From contig CAJIYP010000002.1 of the NCBI GenBank assembly GCA_905181705.1, positions 1 to 64,000 of the forward strand: a stretch of DNA of 64,000 nucleotides, given 5' to 3'. Position numbers and translations under genes: made by a program. How positions within the stretch are numbered: position 1 is the first letter of the stretch; the number at the start of each line of letters is the position of its first letter. A model generated the notes under the pieces. It saw only the letters and a program-made list of their open reading frames with translations, ran no database searches and had not been told where the DNA came from. Source of the DNA: Cryomorphaceae bacterium BACL29 MAG-121220-bin8 (GTDB taxonomy: Bacteria; Bacteroidota; Bacteroidia; Flavobacteriales; Flavobacteriaceae). Below, one piece after another: positions 10,539 through 18,959 of the stretch.

Positions 10539-10984
10539 TCTAAATACTTTGCTATTACTGAAATTTCTATTCTAGCCCCTAATGGAAGAGCTGAGACTTC
10601 TACAGTCTCTCTAGCGGGAGCAGTTGCTTCATTAAAAAATTTAGCATAAGATTTATTTATTTTACTAAAGTTTCCCATGTCGGTAATAAATATTGTTGTC
10701 TTAATTACATTTTCAAAGGTAAAGTTCACTTCTTCCAGTATTGCCATAATATTTTGCATTACTTTTTCAGTTTCTTCTTCAATTGTCCCTCTTACCATTA
10801 ATTTGCTTTCAACATCTAAAGCTACTTGTCCTGACATGTATAATGTGCCATCAATTAATATAGCTTGATTGTAAGGTCCAACTGGAGCAGGAGCATTTGA
10901 GGTATTTATAATTTTTTTCATTTGATTCTGAGAATATGTGTTAATGCAAAATAATACTAATAATATATAAATATAAATTTTCAT
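10535..10984 (-). CDS. RidA family protein with an N-terminal signal peptide
   Basis: A YjgF/YER057c/UK114 (RidA) fold protein; canonical members hydrolyse reactive enamines/imines in the cytosol. Core motifs are clear: NAPAPVGPYNQAI, YMSGQVALD, FTDMGNF-like ITDMGNFSKIN, and RETVEVSALPLGARIEI with the conserved Arg. What is odd is a 19-residue hydrophobic signal sequence (MKIYIYILLVLFCINTYSQ) ahead of the usual cytosolic start MKKIINTS, which is itself a Met. The ATG at 10984 lies one base after the lptD stop; the frame is open 12 codons further, inside lptD. The product is predicted periplasmic from the first Met, cytosolic from the internal Met. Confidence 0.9.
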   Translation of the reverse strand: MKIYIYILLVLFCINTYSQNQMKKIINTSNAPAPVGPYNQAILIDGTLYMSGQVALDVESKLMVRGTIEEETEKVMQNIMAILEEVNFTFENVIKTTIFITDMGNFSKINKSYAKFFNEATAPARETVEVSALPLGARIEISVIAKYLD

Positions 10985-10985
10985 G

Positions 10986-13595
10986 TTATAATCTTTTATC
11001 TGGTAATCTTCTTTTGTCATATTTTAAATCACTTAACAAATCAGATTTTATGCCTATAAAAAAGTACCATGAAGCCCTTGTACTGAACGGTACCCAATTA
11101 AAATTCATTTTCCAGCTGTCTAAATCTCTTTCAAACCTTAACTGAGTATAAGTAAATCCAGTGTTTTTAAAATCATATCCAGAAGATCCTCCTATTCTCC
11201 ATTTTTTTGATAGGGATATATTTCCGGAAAACATAAGGGAATTATTTGAAATTTCTTTTTGCCCTTTATTATTATTGTAAGTAAGAGAATGTGCAAATCT
11301 AACGTCCCAAGGCATTTTATTGTTATAAAATTTGGATTCACTTAAATCTTCCTTGTCCTCTTCATCCTCTTCTTCATTGTCAAAAGTGCTATCTGCAAAA
11401 TCATCTGCTCTTCCAAATAAATCGTCGTCTCTTCCTCCACTTCTTGAATTATCACTTTCTTTTGATTTTTTACCTTTAGAATTTTTGCTTTTTAACGAAA
11501 AACCCATGTTTATATTCGCACTAGTCATTCTAAAACCACCCCCATGAAATTTATTTATTCTAATACCTTCCTCGCTTAAAGCATATGGATCAAAAGTAGC
11601 TCCAACATTAATATTTAACTTATCTTCAAATAAAGTGGTTCCAGTTGTCATTCTAACTGGACTCCATTTTAATGAATCAGCAGCAATATTATAACTAGTA
11701 TTGAAATTTAAATTATTGAATAATTTAATTTTTTTTGGTTCCAGCACTAAACTGTCGTTGTCTCTTATTTTAGCTTCTAATACATTACTGACGCTCAAGC
11801 CAATGCTACTTGAAAAATTATTTCCAGGAACGCCAAAAAATCCTCCTTCGAATCTAGAATAATCTCTTGTGTTTCCATCGGCATCAATAATATATTGGTC
11901 GTAATATTTTTCAAAACTTGGATTAATACCATAACTAACAGAGGGCCTAATTACATGTCGTATGGATTCAAATTTTTTACCTTCTTTGAAATTAAAAATC
12001 CCATAGATAGTTGTACCAACACTTGCGTTAAAATTATATTTATTAAATCTATCAAACCCTTTAATAGTATCTTTTTTTCCCACTGTTTGATTGATTATAT
12101 CAAAATCATTTTTCTTTATTGTTTGTCCGGTCCAAACTTCTTCAAAACTTCCTCCAACACTAATACTCAGATGCTTTAAAACTTTAAAATTTGTACTTAT
12201 TGGAATAGAGTGCTTCATTCCATAAATAGCATCGTCAAACATTTCTTTTTTTAAAAATAATGAATCACTTGTTTCTATTCTGTTTTCTCCTCTTAGTGAA
12301 TATTGAAAGTTTATATTTTTAATAAAACCTTTTTTCTGTCCATTTCTTTTTACAAAAGGATATATCCTTTCCATACTAGCATTTAAAGTAGGAAGGCTTA
12401 AATTAACTTTTTTTGTTCTAGTATTTTGAGAATGAGACGCCGTTAAAGACATATTTACAGAGGGATATCCACTAAATGTTTTTGAATAAGACACGGAAGA
12501 ATTCATTGTGTTATTTAAAAAATTAGGAGTATTAAGTTGGTTTACAGATTCTCTAAAGTAATTGCTACTTCCCAGATTAACAGATGCAGAAAACCTGCTG
12601 TTGGGATTAGATTTAGAATCTTGGCTATGAGACCACCTGAAATTATATATATTACCCTTTGAATATCCTGGAAGACCTCTTTCCCCATTTATTAAGTTTT
12701 CAAACCTTGCACTTAAAGAACCGCTATATCTATATCTTTTTCTGTAGTTGGATTCATTTCTAAATCCATAACTACCATTAGTATAATAATCTCCAAGAAG
12801 TGTGATGTCAAAATAATCACTGAATGCAAAATAATATCCACCATTTTGAAAAAAATATCCTCTTTCATTGTTTTGCCCTATGCTTGGAAAAATAAAACCT
12901 GTTTTTCTGTTTTGAGTCAAAGGAAAATATGCAAATGGCAAAAAAACTGGTGTAGGTACATCAGCAATATAAAGATTACTTAAACCTGCTATTATTTTAT
13001 TTTTGGGAATAAACTTTCCTTTTCTAATTTTAATGTAATACTCTGGATTCTCAACATTTTTAGAAGTAGTTACTTTGGCATCTTTAATGAAATAAACGGA
13101 ATCATTTTCCTTTTTAGTTGTTAGAGCTGAAACATTCATCCCATCTTGCTCACTCTTAGAATTCCATATAATAGCTTTTTTTGTATCAAAATTGAATCTA
13201 ATTGAATCAGGATTTACTTCGTTTCCAGCTTGTTTAAAAAATGGAGGCTGAGTTAGTTGTCCACTTGTATCTCTAATTCTTCCAGCAGCTACTTCATTTT
13301 TATTGTAATCTAATATTATAATTCCCGCTTTTAGTTCTGTATCCATGTAATATAGTTCAGCTTTATCATACAAGTATAATTTACCTTTTTCTTTATCAAT
13401 TTTAATGTACCCTTTTGCATTTCTAGTTATTTTCCCAAGAAGAAGAGGTTTTTTTACTAATGTATCATTAGTAACAATAGAATCATTTTCCTTAATATCT
13501 TGTGAATAATTTATTTTTATTCCACAAAATAATAGAAAAATAAAAATTAATTTAATGATCTGTGATTTATATATGTTTTTTGCTTGCAAGAACAA
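10986..13595 (-). CDS. lptD: LptD-like LPS assembly outer-membrane protein
   Basis: An 869-residue outer-membrane protein with an N-terminal hydrophobic signal, an OstA/LptA-like beta-jellyroll region (about residues 55-215) and a large C-terminal beta-barrel with many alternating aromatic strands. Characteristic segments are PTPVFLPFAYFPLTQNRKTGFIFPSIG and GYYFAFSDYFDITLLGDYYTNGSYG. LptD inserts lipopolysaccharide into the outer leaflet with LptE. An acidic, Ser/Lys-rich linker lies at about 11330-11480. It is upstream of the ridA-like gene, with a one-base gap, and diverges from the amidase gene. Bacteroidota annotate this as putative LPS assembly protein LptD. Confidence 0.92.
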   Translation of the reverse strand: MFLQAKNIYKSQIIKLIFIFLLFCGIKINYSQDIKENDSIVTNDTLVKKPLLLGKITRNAKGYIKIDKEKGKLYLYDKAELYYMDTELKAGIIILDYNKNEVAAGRIRDTSGQLTQPPFFKQAGNEVNPDSIRFNFDTKKAIIWNSKSEQDGMNVSALTTKKENDSVYFIKDAKVTTSKNVENPEYYIKIRKGKFIPKNKIIAGLSNLYIADVPTPVFLPFAYFPLTQNRKTGFIFPSIGQNNERGYFFQNGGYYFAFSDYFDITLLGDYYTNGSYGFRNESNYRKRYRYSGSLSARFENLINGERGLPGYSKGNIYNFRWSHSQDSKSNPNSRFSASVNLGSSNYFRESVNQLNTPNFLNNTMNSSVSYSKTFSGYPSVNMSLTASHSQNTRTKKVNLSLPTLNASMERIYPFVKRNGQKKGFIKNINFQYSLRGENRIETSDSLFLKKEMFDDAIYGMKHSIPISTNFKVLKHLSISVGGSFEEVWTGQTIKKNDFDIINQTVGKKDTIKGFDRFNKYNFNASVGTTIYGIFNFKEGKKFESIRHVIRPSVSYGINPSFEKYYDQYIIDADGNTRDYSRFEGGFFGVPGNNFSSSIGLSVSNVLEAKIRDNDSLVLEPKKIKLFNNLNFNTSYNIAADSLKWSPVRMTTGTTLFEDKLNINVGATFDPYALSEEGIRINKFHGGGFRMTSANINMGFSLKSKNSKGKKSKESDNSRSGGRDDDLFGRADDFADSTFDNEEEDEEDKEDLSESKFYNNKMPWDVRFAHSLTYNNNKGQKEISNNSLMFSGNISLSKKWRIGGSSGYDFKNTGFTYTQLRFERDLDSWKMNFNWVPFSTRASWYFFIGIKSDLLSDLKYDKRRLPDKRL

Positions 13596-13642
13596 TATTA
13601 TTTAAAGGTAAAATTACATATAATTTTGAAAGATAATTTTTT

Positions 13643-14731
13643 ATGAATAATAACCTTAATCTTCTTCTAAAATTTTTTTCTACTTTATTAATAATAATAT
13701 CATTTAATGTTCTTTTTTCTCAATCTAACACGGACCAATTTACCGTTGTTATTGATGCTGGTCATGGTGGAAAAGATCCAGGAAATAGAGGGAATGGTTA
13801 TTATGAAAAAGATATCTCTCTAAAAGTAGCTCTTCTAGTAGGAGATATTCTCAAGAAGTCCAACTTAAAAATTGTATATACAAGAAAAACAGATAAGTTT
13901 ATTACCTTAAATAAACGAGCAGATATTGCCAACAAATACCAAGCAGATTTATTTGTATCAATTCACTGTGATTCTCATACTTCAAACGCTTTTGGAGCGG
14001 GAACATTTGTGTTAGGTCTTCATGCAAATGAAAGAAACTTTAGAATAGCACAAAAGGAAAACTCAGTGATTTATTTAGAGGACGATTATAATCAAAAATA
14101 CGAGGGATTTGATCCTGATAATCCTGAATCTGTCATTAGTTTGGTGTTAATGCAGGAGGAATACTTAGACCAAAGTATTTTGATAGCTAGCATGATTCAA
14201 AATAATTTTGTTCAAAAATTAAATCGAAAAAACAGAACTGTTAAACAGGCAGGGTTTTTAGTTTTAAGAAATACCTACATGCCTAGTGTATTGGTTGAAT
14301 TAGGTTTTTTAACGAATAAAAAAGAAGGAGCTTATTTAAATTCCAAAAAAGGACAAATAGAAATGTCCAATACTATTGCAGATGCTATAATTAAGTATAA
14401 AAATAGAATCTTAAAAGGTTCGACAGTTTTGTCAAATGATATAGTTGTTGATAATACTAATTTTAATAATTTAAGTTTAAAAATTCAAATAGCTTCTGGA
14501 TCTAAATTTCTTCCATTAAAATCTTATAATTTTAAGGGTTTGTCTCAACTAACTTTTGTTAAATCAGGGAACAATTATAAATATTTTTTTGAAAATACAG
14601 ACAACTATAATACAGCTAAAAAACATTTAATAAAAGCAAAAAAATCTGGTTTTAACGATGCAGTTATAGTTGCTTTTAATAATGGAAAAAAAATTTCATT
14701 GGATGAATTTTTTAAGTTAAATCCTGATTGA
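13643..14731 (+). CDS. N-acetylmuramoyl-L-alanine amidase (Amidase_3)
   Basis: A 362-residue secreted zinc amidase that cuts the bond between muramic acid and L-alanine in peptidoglycan. An N-terminal signal ends near FNVLFSQ. Zinc ligands are seen in VVIDAGHGGKDPG (His41), Glu55 and VSIHCDSH (His108). The catalytic Glu is in SVLVELGFLTN. The C-terminal 90 residues are Lys/Asn-rich and probably bind the envelope. It diverges from lptD and lies 51 bases before the MCE gene, a conserved flavobacterial order. Confidence 0.94.
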   Translation: MNNNLNLLLKFFSTLLIIISFNVLFSQSNTDQFTVVIDAGHGGKDPGNRGNGYYEKDISLKVALLVGDILKKSNLKIVYTRKTDKFITLNKRADIANKYQADLFVSIHCDSHTSNAFGAGTFVLGLHANERNFRIAQKENSVIYLEDDYNQKYEGFDPDNPESVISLVLMQEEYLDQSILIASMIQNNFVQKLNRKNRTVKQAGFLVLRNTYMPSVLVELGFLTNKKEGAYLNSKKGQIEMSNTIADAIIKYKNRILKGSTVLSNDIVVDNTNFNNLSLKIQIASGSKFLPLKSYNFKGLSQLTFVKSGNNYKYFFENTDNYNTAKKHLIKAKKSGFNDAVIVAFNNGKKISLDEFFKLNPD

Positions 14732-14782
14732 GCTATATGATTAAATTATTCATAACTTTAAGGCAATAATAAACAAAGAGTT

Positions 14783-15715
14783 TTGAAATTAAACAATGAA
14801 CTTAAAACAGGTATTCTAGTAGTTTTTGGAATAGGCCTGTTTGTGTTTGGATTTAGTTATTTAAAATCCAATGATATTTTTGTAAGTGATAGAACTTTCT
14901 ACGCAATATATTCAGACGTTGAGGGGGTTGTAAATGGAACTCCAGTTACCGTTAATGGTTTGCCTGTAGGTAATATTCAAAACATTTCATTTCATGATGG
15001 AAATCAACTTATAGTCAAGTTTAGAGTTGAAAATGATATTAAATTCTCTGTCAATAGTGTTGCCCAAATTTATGAGACTGGACTTATTGGAGGAAAGGCC
15101 CTTGCTATTATTCCCTCCAACGATAAGGGGCCTGAAGCTGTTTCAAATGACACCTTAAAATCTTCTATTGCACCTGGTTTAACAGATTTAGTAAATAAAA
15201 AAATCACTAATCTACAAGTCAAGATAGAATCTATGGTCATGAGTGCTGACTCGGTTCTTTACAAAATTAATAGAGTTTTTGATGATTCAACTCGATCAAA
15301 TCTTCGAAAAAGTGTTTCTGATTTTAACTTAACTATTAGTGACTTAAAAGAAACCTCCTCGATAATAAAATCTATTGTTCAAACCAATAAATCTGACGTT
15401 AATCTAACGATTAGTAATGTCTCTAAAATTTCAAATGATTTATCTAGTATTTCTTCCACCCTAAATAATGGGGATTTAGATTTAACATTTGCTAATTTCA
15501 AAAAATCATCTGACGACCTTTCACTTATCTTAAAAGATATTAATAAAGGTCAGGGAACTATATCAAAATTGATTTCAAACGATTCTTTATTTAATAATTT
15601 AAATGATGCTTCAAAATCAATTGATCTTTTACTTGAGGATATTAGGTTAAATCCTAAAAGATATATTCATTTTTCTGTTTTTGGAAAAAAGAATAAACCC
15701 TACAAGTCAAAGTAG
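14783..15715 (+). CDS. MCE/MlaD domain protein (lipid transport)
   Basis: A 310-residue protein with one N-terminal membrane helix (ILVVFGIGLFVFGFSYL), an MCE/MlaD domain (residues about 38-115: YSDVEGVVNGTPVTVNGLPVG, IYETGLIGGKALAI) and a long helical tail. MlaD proteins form hexameric lipid-carrying rings in the periplasm tied to an ABC transporter; no partner ATPase or permease (MlaF/MlaE) is in the window. The start is a TTG, supported by homologues beginning MKLxxExKTG. The helical tail has repeated D/N-L-T-x-x-S heptad-like segments. Confidence 0.9.
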   Translation: MKLNNELKTGILVVFGIGLFVFGFSYLKSNDIFVSDRTFYAIYSDVEGVVNGTPVTVNGLPVGNIQNISFHDGNQLIVKFRVENDIKFSVNSVAQIYETGLIGGKALAIIPSNDKGPEAVSNDTLKSSIAPGLTDLVNKKITNLQVKIESMVMSADSVLYKINRVFDDSTRSNLRKSVSDFNLTISDLKETSSIIKSIVQTNKSDVNLTISNVSKISNDLSSISSTLNNGDLDLTFANFKKSSDDLSLILKDINKGQGTISKLISNDSLFNNLNDASKSIDLLLEDIRLNPKRYIHFSVFGKKNKPYKSK

Positions 15716-15746
15716 TTTTTAAAGATTATAAATTAAAATAATTCTT

Positions 15747-15776
15747 AATTTATTATGCACGCATAATAAATTTTTT
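15747..15776 (+). terminator. Intrinsic terminator after the MCE gene
   Basis: A perfect 12-base-pair palindrome (arms AATTTATTATGC at 15747-15758 and its complement at 15761-15772) with a two-base loop is followed by TTTT. It separates the MCE gene from the iron-sulfur gene, suggesting that the two are not simply one transcript. A symmetric operator is a less likely alternative. Confidence 0.65.
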
Positions 15777-15811
15777 AATATTTTTGATTATTAACTAATA
15801 ATTTAAATTAA

Positions 15812-17143
15812 TTGTCAGATTACATTCCTAATATAATATTTACTGTTTTTTTTGTTATTGCTATTTATTTTTTCTCAAATAATGTCAGGAAAATGTACAG
15901 AAATATAAACTTGGGTATTTCTGTTGATAGATCAGATAACAAGAAAAAAAGATGGATTCAAATGTTGAAAATTGCCTTTGGTCAATCTAAAATGATAGAT
16001 AAACCTGTGGTAGGTATTTTACATATTGTTGTTTATGTAGGTTTTCTAGTTATTAATATTGAACTTTTAGAAATTTTGTTAGATGGTTTCCTTGGAACAC
16101 ATAGAGTTTTTGCTCCCTTCTTAGGTTCTTTTTATAATTTTCTTATTGGTTTTTTTGAAATTTTTGCTTTTTTAGTTGTTGTCTCAGTTGTACTTTTTTG
16201 GACTAGAAGAAATATTCTTAAAATTAAACGTTTTTTGAGTGATGAGATGAAAGGATGGCCAAAGAGTGATGCCAATCTTATTCTATACATAGAGGTTATT
16301 TTAATGACTTTATTTTTAACTATGAACGGTTCTGATTTATGGTTACAAATTAATTCGAATGATCCTCATTACATTTCTGCTGGTGCATTTCCAATCAGTC
16401 AGTATATGTTACCTCTTTTTGATAATTTTTCAATTAGTAGTGTTATAATTATTGAAAGAACAGCATGGTGGTTACACATAATGGGAATTTTCCTTTTTTT
16501 AAATTATTTATACTACTCAAAACACTTACACATCTTACTCGCTTTTCCGAATACTTATTTCGCTAATTTAGAATCGAAAGGAAAGTTTTCAAACTTACAG
16601 TCTGTGACTAATGAAGTAAAAATGATGTTGGATCCCAATGCTGATCCATTTGCTGCACCAACATCAGATCAAGAAATATCAAAATTTGGTGCCTCTGATG
16701 TTTTTGACCTTTCCTGGGTACAATTATTAAATGCATACACCTGTACTGAATGCGGAAGATGTACTAGCGAATGTCCTGCTAATCAAACAGGAAAAAAATT
16801 GTCACCAAGAAAAATAATGATGGATACTAGAGACAGACTTGAAGATGTGGGTAGAAATTTGGATAAAAACAAAGGGGAGTTTAAACCTGATGGGAAACAA
16901 CTATTAGAAAATCATATTTCAACGGAAGAATTATGGGCCTGTACTTCCTGCAATGCATGTGTAGAGGCTTGTCCTATAGGGATTGATCCACTTTCAATTA
17001 TTATGGACATGAGAAGGTACCTAGTAATGGAAAAGTCTGCTGCTCCTTCTGATTTAAATAACATGATGACAAATATTGAAAATAATGGTGCTCCATGGCC
17101 ATTTAATCAAATGGATAAATTAAATTGGAAAAACGAATTATAA
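15812..17143 (+). CDS. Membrane (Fe-S) oxidoreductase, HdrC-like with cytochrome-b-like region
   Basis: A 443-residue protein with five to six membrane helices in the first 240 residues and, in the C-terminal part, two 4Fe-4S motifs: CTECGRCTSECP at about 311-322 and CTSCNACVEACP at about 377-388. The membrane part resembles the nitrate-reductase gamma/HdrE type and the soluble part HdrC/GlpC. Together with the CCG-domain protein at 17608 it probably forms a quinone-linked electron-transfer complex; the electron donor is unknown. The start is TTG (MSDYIPN). Same-strand neighbours are spaced 15, 2 and -4 bases apart. Confidence 0.88.
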   Translation: MSDYIPNIIFTVFFVIAIYFFSNNVRKMYRNINLGISVDRSDNKKKRWIQMLKIAFGQSKMIDKPVVGILHIVVYVGFLVINIELLEILLDGFLGTHRVFAPFLGSFYNFLIGFFEIFAFLVVVSVVLFWTRRNILKIKRFLSDEMKGWPKSDANLILYIEVILMTLFLTMNGSDLWLQINSNDPHYISAGAFPISQYMLPLFDNFSISSVIIIERTAWWLHIMGIFLFLNYLYYSKHLHILLAFPNTYFANLESKGKFSNLQSVTNEVKMMLDPNADPFAAPTSDQEISKFGASDVFDLSWVQLLNAYTCTECGRCTSECPANQTGKKLSPRKIMMDTRDRLEDVGRNLDKNKGEFKPDGKQLLENHISTEELWACTSCNACVEACPIGIDPLSIIMDMRRYLVMEKSAAPSDLNNMMTNIENNGAPWPFNQMDKLNWKNEL

Positions 17144-17158
17144 ATTAAATTTTGAATA

Positions 17159-17605
17159 ATGAATAAAGAACAAGTAAATAAGATTTTAAGTGAAAAAATA
17201 GAAGACGGAGAACTTATTAGTCCAGTATTACCCGAGGGTGTTAAGAATTATTTAATCGATATCGATGGAACAATTTGTGATGATATTCCAAATGAAGAAC
17301 CCCATAGAATGGCTACAGCAAATGTATATCCTGATGCATTAAAAACACTCAACAAATGGTTTGAAGAGGGACACGTGATTTGTTTTTTTACCTCTAGAAC
17401 TGAAGAACACAGAAAAGTAACTGAAGACTGGTTAAATAAACATGGATTTAAGTTTCATAGCATGGTTATGGGTAAACCAAGAGGAGGTAATTATCACTGG
17501 GTAGATAATCATTTAGTTAAAGCCACAAGGTATAATGGTAAGTTTACAGACTTGATTGATAAAGAAGTAACTATTCAGGTGTTTGATGATGGCCAACATG
17601 ATTAA
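17159..17605 (+). CDS. Small HAD-like phosphatase (often mislabelled phosphoheptose isomerase)
   Basis: A 148-residue HAD-superfamily protein with motif I YLIDIDGTICDD (Asp nucleophile and Asp+2), motif II-like CFFTSRTEEH and a C-terminal HWVDNHLVKATRY segment instead of a plain DD motif. Databases often call this flavobacterial family phosphoheptose isomerase, but it has no SIS fold features. Its place between the two halves of an iron-sulfur oxidoreductase is conserved in the group as far as I recall. The substrate is unknown. Confidence 0.8.
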   Translation: MNKEQVNKILSEKIEDGELISPVLPEGVKNYLIDIDGTICDDIPNEEPHRMATANVYPDALKTLNKWFEEGHVICFFTSRTEEHRKVTEDWLNKHGFKFHSMVMGKPRGGNYHWVDNHLVKATRYNGKFTDLIDKEVTIQVFDDGQHD

Positions 17606-17607
17606 TT

Positions 17608-18396
17608 ATGAATAATATAGAAATTCACACTTTTGCAGATTTATTAGCACAAGGAAAAACCCCAGAAATTCTTTTTTGGGTAGGTTGTGCTGGAAGCTTT
17701 GATGAAAGAGCTAAAAAGATTACTAAAGCATTTGCTAAAATTCTTAATCAAGCCAATGTATCTTTTGCTGTTTTGGGTTCTGAGGAAGGTTGTACAGGTG
17801 ACCCAGCAAAAAGAGCAGGAAATGAATTTTTATTTCAAATGCAAGCTTTAACAAATATAGAAGTGTTAAATGGATATAATATTAAAAAGATAGTTACTAC
17901 ATGTCCTCATTGTTTTAATACTCTTAAAAATGAGTATCCTGAGCTTGGTGGAAATTACGATGTATTACACCACACTCAGTTCATTAGATCCTTGTTGTCA
18001 GAAGGTAGACTAACTGTGAGCGGAGGAGTTTTTAAAGGAAAAAGAATTACTTTTCATGATCCTTGTTATTTAGGCAGAGCAAACAATGTTTATGAAGCTC
18101 CTAGAGAAGTTTTGGAAAAATTAGATGCTCAACTTTTTGAAATGAAAAGTTGTAAACAAAAAGGCTTATGTTGTGGAGCTGGAGGAGCACAAATGTTTAA
18201 AGAATCGGAGCCTGGAAAACAAGAAGTGAATATCAAAAGAACTGAACAAGCTTTGGAGACTAAACCTGATATTATTGCTGCTGGATGTCCTTTTTGTAAT
18301 ACAATGTTGAGTGACGGAATAAAAAATAAAAAGAAAGAAGATCAAGTGGAGGTTTTAGATATTGCAGAACTAATTAATCAAGCTTCAGATTTATGA
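17608..18396 (+). CDS. (Fe-S)-binding CCG-domain protein, HdrB/GlpC-like
   Basis: A 262-residue cytosolic protein with two cysteine-rich CCG domains: TTCPHCFN with DPCYLGR, then CCGAGGAQMF and AAGCPFCNTM. CCG domains of HdrB, GlpC and LutA bind unusual iron-sulfur clusters and pass electrons. It is the likely soluble partner of the membrane protein at 15812-17143. Its TGA stop overlaps the next start as ATGA, so the following gene is translationally coupled. Confidence 0.88.
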   Translation: MNNIEIHTFADLLAQGKTPEILFWVGCAGSFDERAKKITKAFAKILNQANVSFAVLGSEEGCTGDPAKRAGNEFLFQMQALTNIEVLNGYNIKKIVTTCPHCFNTLKNEYPELGGNYDVLHHTQFIRSLLSEGRLTVSGGVFKGKRITFHDPCYLGRANNVYEAPREVLEKLDAQLFEMKSCKQKGLCCGAGGAQMFKESEPGKQEVNIKRTEQALETKPDIIAAGCPFCNTMLSDGIKNKKKEDQVEVLDIAELINQASDL

Positions 18397-18875
18397 TTAC
18401 TTCATTTACTAAAATGAATAAGAATTCTAGAGTTTGGATTTATCAATCAAGTAGAAAGCTAATTGATTCGGAATTAAAAGAAATAGAAAATTTACTTTCT
18501 GTTTTTTTAAGTAATTGGACAGCACATGGAGCCAAACTTCAAACTGCTTTTGAAATAAAATACAACAGATTTATAATAATTGCTTTAGATGAATTAAATG
18601 CTTCTGCTACAGGCTGCTCCATAGATTCTTGTGTTCATTTTGTTCAAGAATTAGAAAAAAAATATGAAATCACTCTTTTAGATAAAATGAATATTTCTTT
18701 TAAACAGGGAGAATATATTTCTTATAAATCTATTAATGATTTCAAAAAACTTGTAAAGAACAAATCGGTATCTAAAAAAACAATTGTGTTTAATAATCTG
18801 GTTGTTGATATTTCTGATTACAATGATAATTGGGAAATACCAGCAGAAAGAAGTTGGCATTCTCGTTTTTTTTAA
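18393..18875 (+). CDS. Conserved flavobacterial protein (mis-named ABC transporter ATPase)
   Basis: A 160-residue soluble protein with the family hallmark SRVWIYQSSRKL near the N-terminus and SIDSCVHFVQELEKKYEI in the middle. Homologues are widely annotated as ABC transporter ATPase, but no Walker A, signature or Walker B motif is present, so that name is wrong. I keep the ATG at 18393, which overlaps the preceding stop and matches the family N-terminus in length, rather than the ATG at 18414. Function unknown; the operon suggests a link with the iron-sulfur unit. Confidence 0.8.
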   Translation: MITSFTKMNKNSRVWIYQSSRKLIDSELKEIENLLSVFLSNWTAHGAKLQTAFEIKYNRFIIIALDELNASATGCSIDSCVHFVQELEKKYEITLLDKMNISFKQGEYISYKSINDFKKLVKNKSVSKKTIVFNNLVVDISDYNDNWEIPAERSWHSRFF

Positions 18876-18910
18876 TAGATGATTTTAGTAATTTAATCTA
18901 AAATTTGGTA

Positions 18911-18937
18911 TTTGCGTTTTATTAATATCTAAATTTG
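18911..18937 (+). promoter_or_regulatory. Predicted promoter of the GH3 fusion gene
   Basis: TAAATTTG at 18930-18937 fits TAnnTTTG exactly. TTTG occurs at 18911-18914 (15-base spacer) and at 18904-18907 (22-base spacer). The ATG follows 22 bases later. Confidence 0.45.
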
Positions 18938-18959
18938 ATTTATTAAATATATTTAGTTA

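Noticed and set aside
17159-17605. Phosphoheptose isomerase
   Set aside because: The common database name has no support: the motifs are those of the HAD superfamily and no SIS domain is present.
18678-18860. Minus-strand 60-residue frame across the end of the conserved gene at 18393
   Set aside because: Antisense to a conserved protein and low complexity (Ile/Asn/Phe-rich).
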